A stretch of 21,664 nt of DNA from an uncultured Flavobacterium sp. (GTDB taxonomy: Bacteria > Bacteroidota > Bacteroidia > Flavobacteriales > Flavobacteriaceae), in the NCBI RefSeq assembly GCF_946220915.1, contig NZ_CAMIHH010000053.1, positions 1-21,664 of the forward strand, read 5' to 3'. The position numbers and the translations under genes were made by a program. The notes beneath the pieces are model-generated. The model searched no databases, was not told where the DNA came from, and was given only the letters and a program-made list of their open reading frames with translations. Positions 21,407-21,664 of the stretch are shown here, piece by piece; positions within the stretch are counted from its first letter, which is position 1, and each line of letters opens with the position of its first letter.

Positions 21407-21664
21407 TTACAGGCTAAGGATAAAACTGTCTTTGCTAAGGCCGTCAGAAATGTATTGCCAGTTGATGTGCACAACATCGCTAAGTATTTTTTTCAGCATA
21501 TTGAAATCGTTCGGCTTCTTGATGTAAACATTGGCACCGGAAACAAAAGTATCTTCAATATCCTGCTCAGATGAGGAGGTGGAATAAATAGCCACCGAGA
21601 TTTTTTTAAGCCTTTCGTTGTTGCGGATTTCCTTTAAGCACTCTATACCTGATTTGAGGGGCAT
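21407..21664 (-). CDS. Response-regulator receiver domain (CheY-like), 5' end cut by window
   Basis: 85 residues of the C-terminal part, ending at TAA (21407-21409). The fragment begins at a MPLKSG sequence which continues the usual D-x-x-MP-x-x-G pattern, so the phospho-acceptor Asp lies just beyond the window. Later features are the Ser/Thr switch region (VAIYSTSSSEQDIEDTFVSG) and the conserved Lys in VYIKKP. After the receiver fold there is only a short tail (WQYISDGLSKDSFIL), so this is a stand-alone CheY-like regulator rather than a DNA-binding one. The frameshifted small membrane-protein gene starts 3 nt after its stop, suggesting a shared transcript. Partner kinase not visible. Confidence 0.87.
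   Translation of the reverse strand: MPLKSGIECLKEIRNNERLKKISVAIYSTSSSEQDIEDTFVSGANVYIKKPNDFNMLKKILSDVVHINWQYISDGLSKDSFILSL

Noticed and set aside
1..21664. CRISPR array, tRNA, rRNA, integrase or transposase genes
   Set aside because: I looked for regularly spaced repeats, cloverleaf-like stretches and mobile-element proteins and found none.

Overview
The window looks like chromosomal DNA of a Bacteroidota bacterium, most likely family Flavobacteriaceae (Flavobacterium-like). Reasons: several upstream regions carry the Bacteroidota -33/-7 promoter type (TTTG, about 19 nt, TAnnTTTG); several proteins are flavobacterial housekeeping or family-restricted types (OxyR next to Dps, SulP next to beta-carbonic anhydrase, a LETM1-related protein, DUF4920 and DUF4142 lipoproteins, stand-alone MnmD); lipoproteins have short signal peptides; and an extragenic palindrome of a kind common in this phylum lies at 1234-1350. 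I see no phage, integrase, transposase, rRNA, tRNA or CRISPR array. Genes are dense; the longest gene-free stretch is about 260 nt (1844-2103), and it holds the promoter and leader of a sigma-factor gene.

Layout. 1-294: 3' end of an AT-rich Doc/Fic toxin gene cut by the window edge. 340-1843: LD-carboxypeptidase and a YdeI/DUF1905 protein, separated by a large palindromic element. 2104-2921: ECF-type sigma factor, then an unannotated 47-residue protein and a strong terminator. 3010-4155: divergent nth (a cysteine-free endonuclease III) and bcp peroxiredoxin with interleaved promoters. 4160-6419 (minus): mtnN behind an uncharacterised 497-residue cytoplasmic protein. 6504-7777: PhnP-like metallo-beta-lactamase-fold hydrolase plus a membrane-anchored protein. 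7808-9210 (minus): two-component system of the NarL/LuxR type. 9336-9983: small two-TM protein and a MazG-like pyrophosphohydrolase. 10076-11140 (minus): ilvE. 11335-13117: compact run of a DUF4920 lipoprotein, a c'-like haem lipoprotein and MnmD, with 1-nt overlap and 2-nt spacing. 13257-13454: small conserved protein with its own terminator. 13630-15195: OxyR divergent from Dps with an OxyR-like palindrome between them. 15236-17891: small secreted/membrane protein, SulP transporter and beta-carbonic anhydrase, a likely bicarbonate uptake/hydration unit. 17937-19136 (minus): LETM1-related protein. 19271-20476: FAD-dependent oxidoreductase. 20581-21180: DUF4142 lipoprotein. 21250-21664 (minus): a frameshifted small membrane protein directly behind a response-regulator receiver gene cut by the window edge.

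How they fit together. Much of the window is general metabolism and stress defence: peroxide sensing and iron storage (OxyR, Dps), peroxide removal (Bcp), base excision repair (Nth), inorganic carbon handling (SulP, carbonic anhydrase). I did not find an obviously new multi-gene defence or mobile system. The least explained units, and the best candidates for new biology, are the sigma factor with its 47-residue partner, the 497-residue protein coupled to mtnN, and the DUF4920 plus haem-lipoprotein pair.
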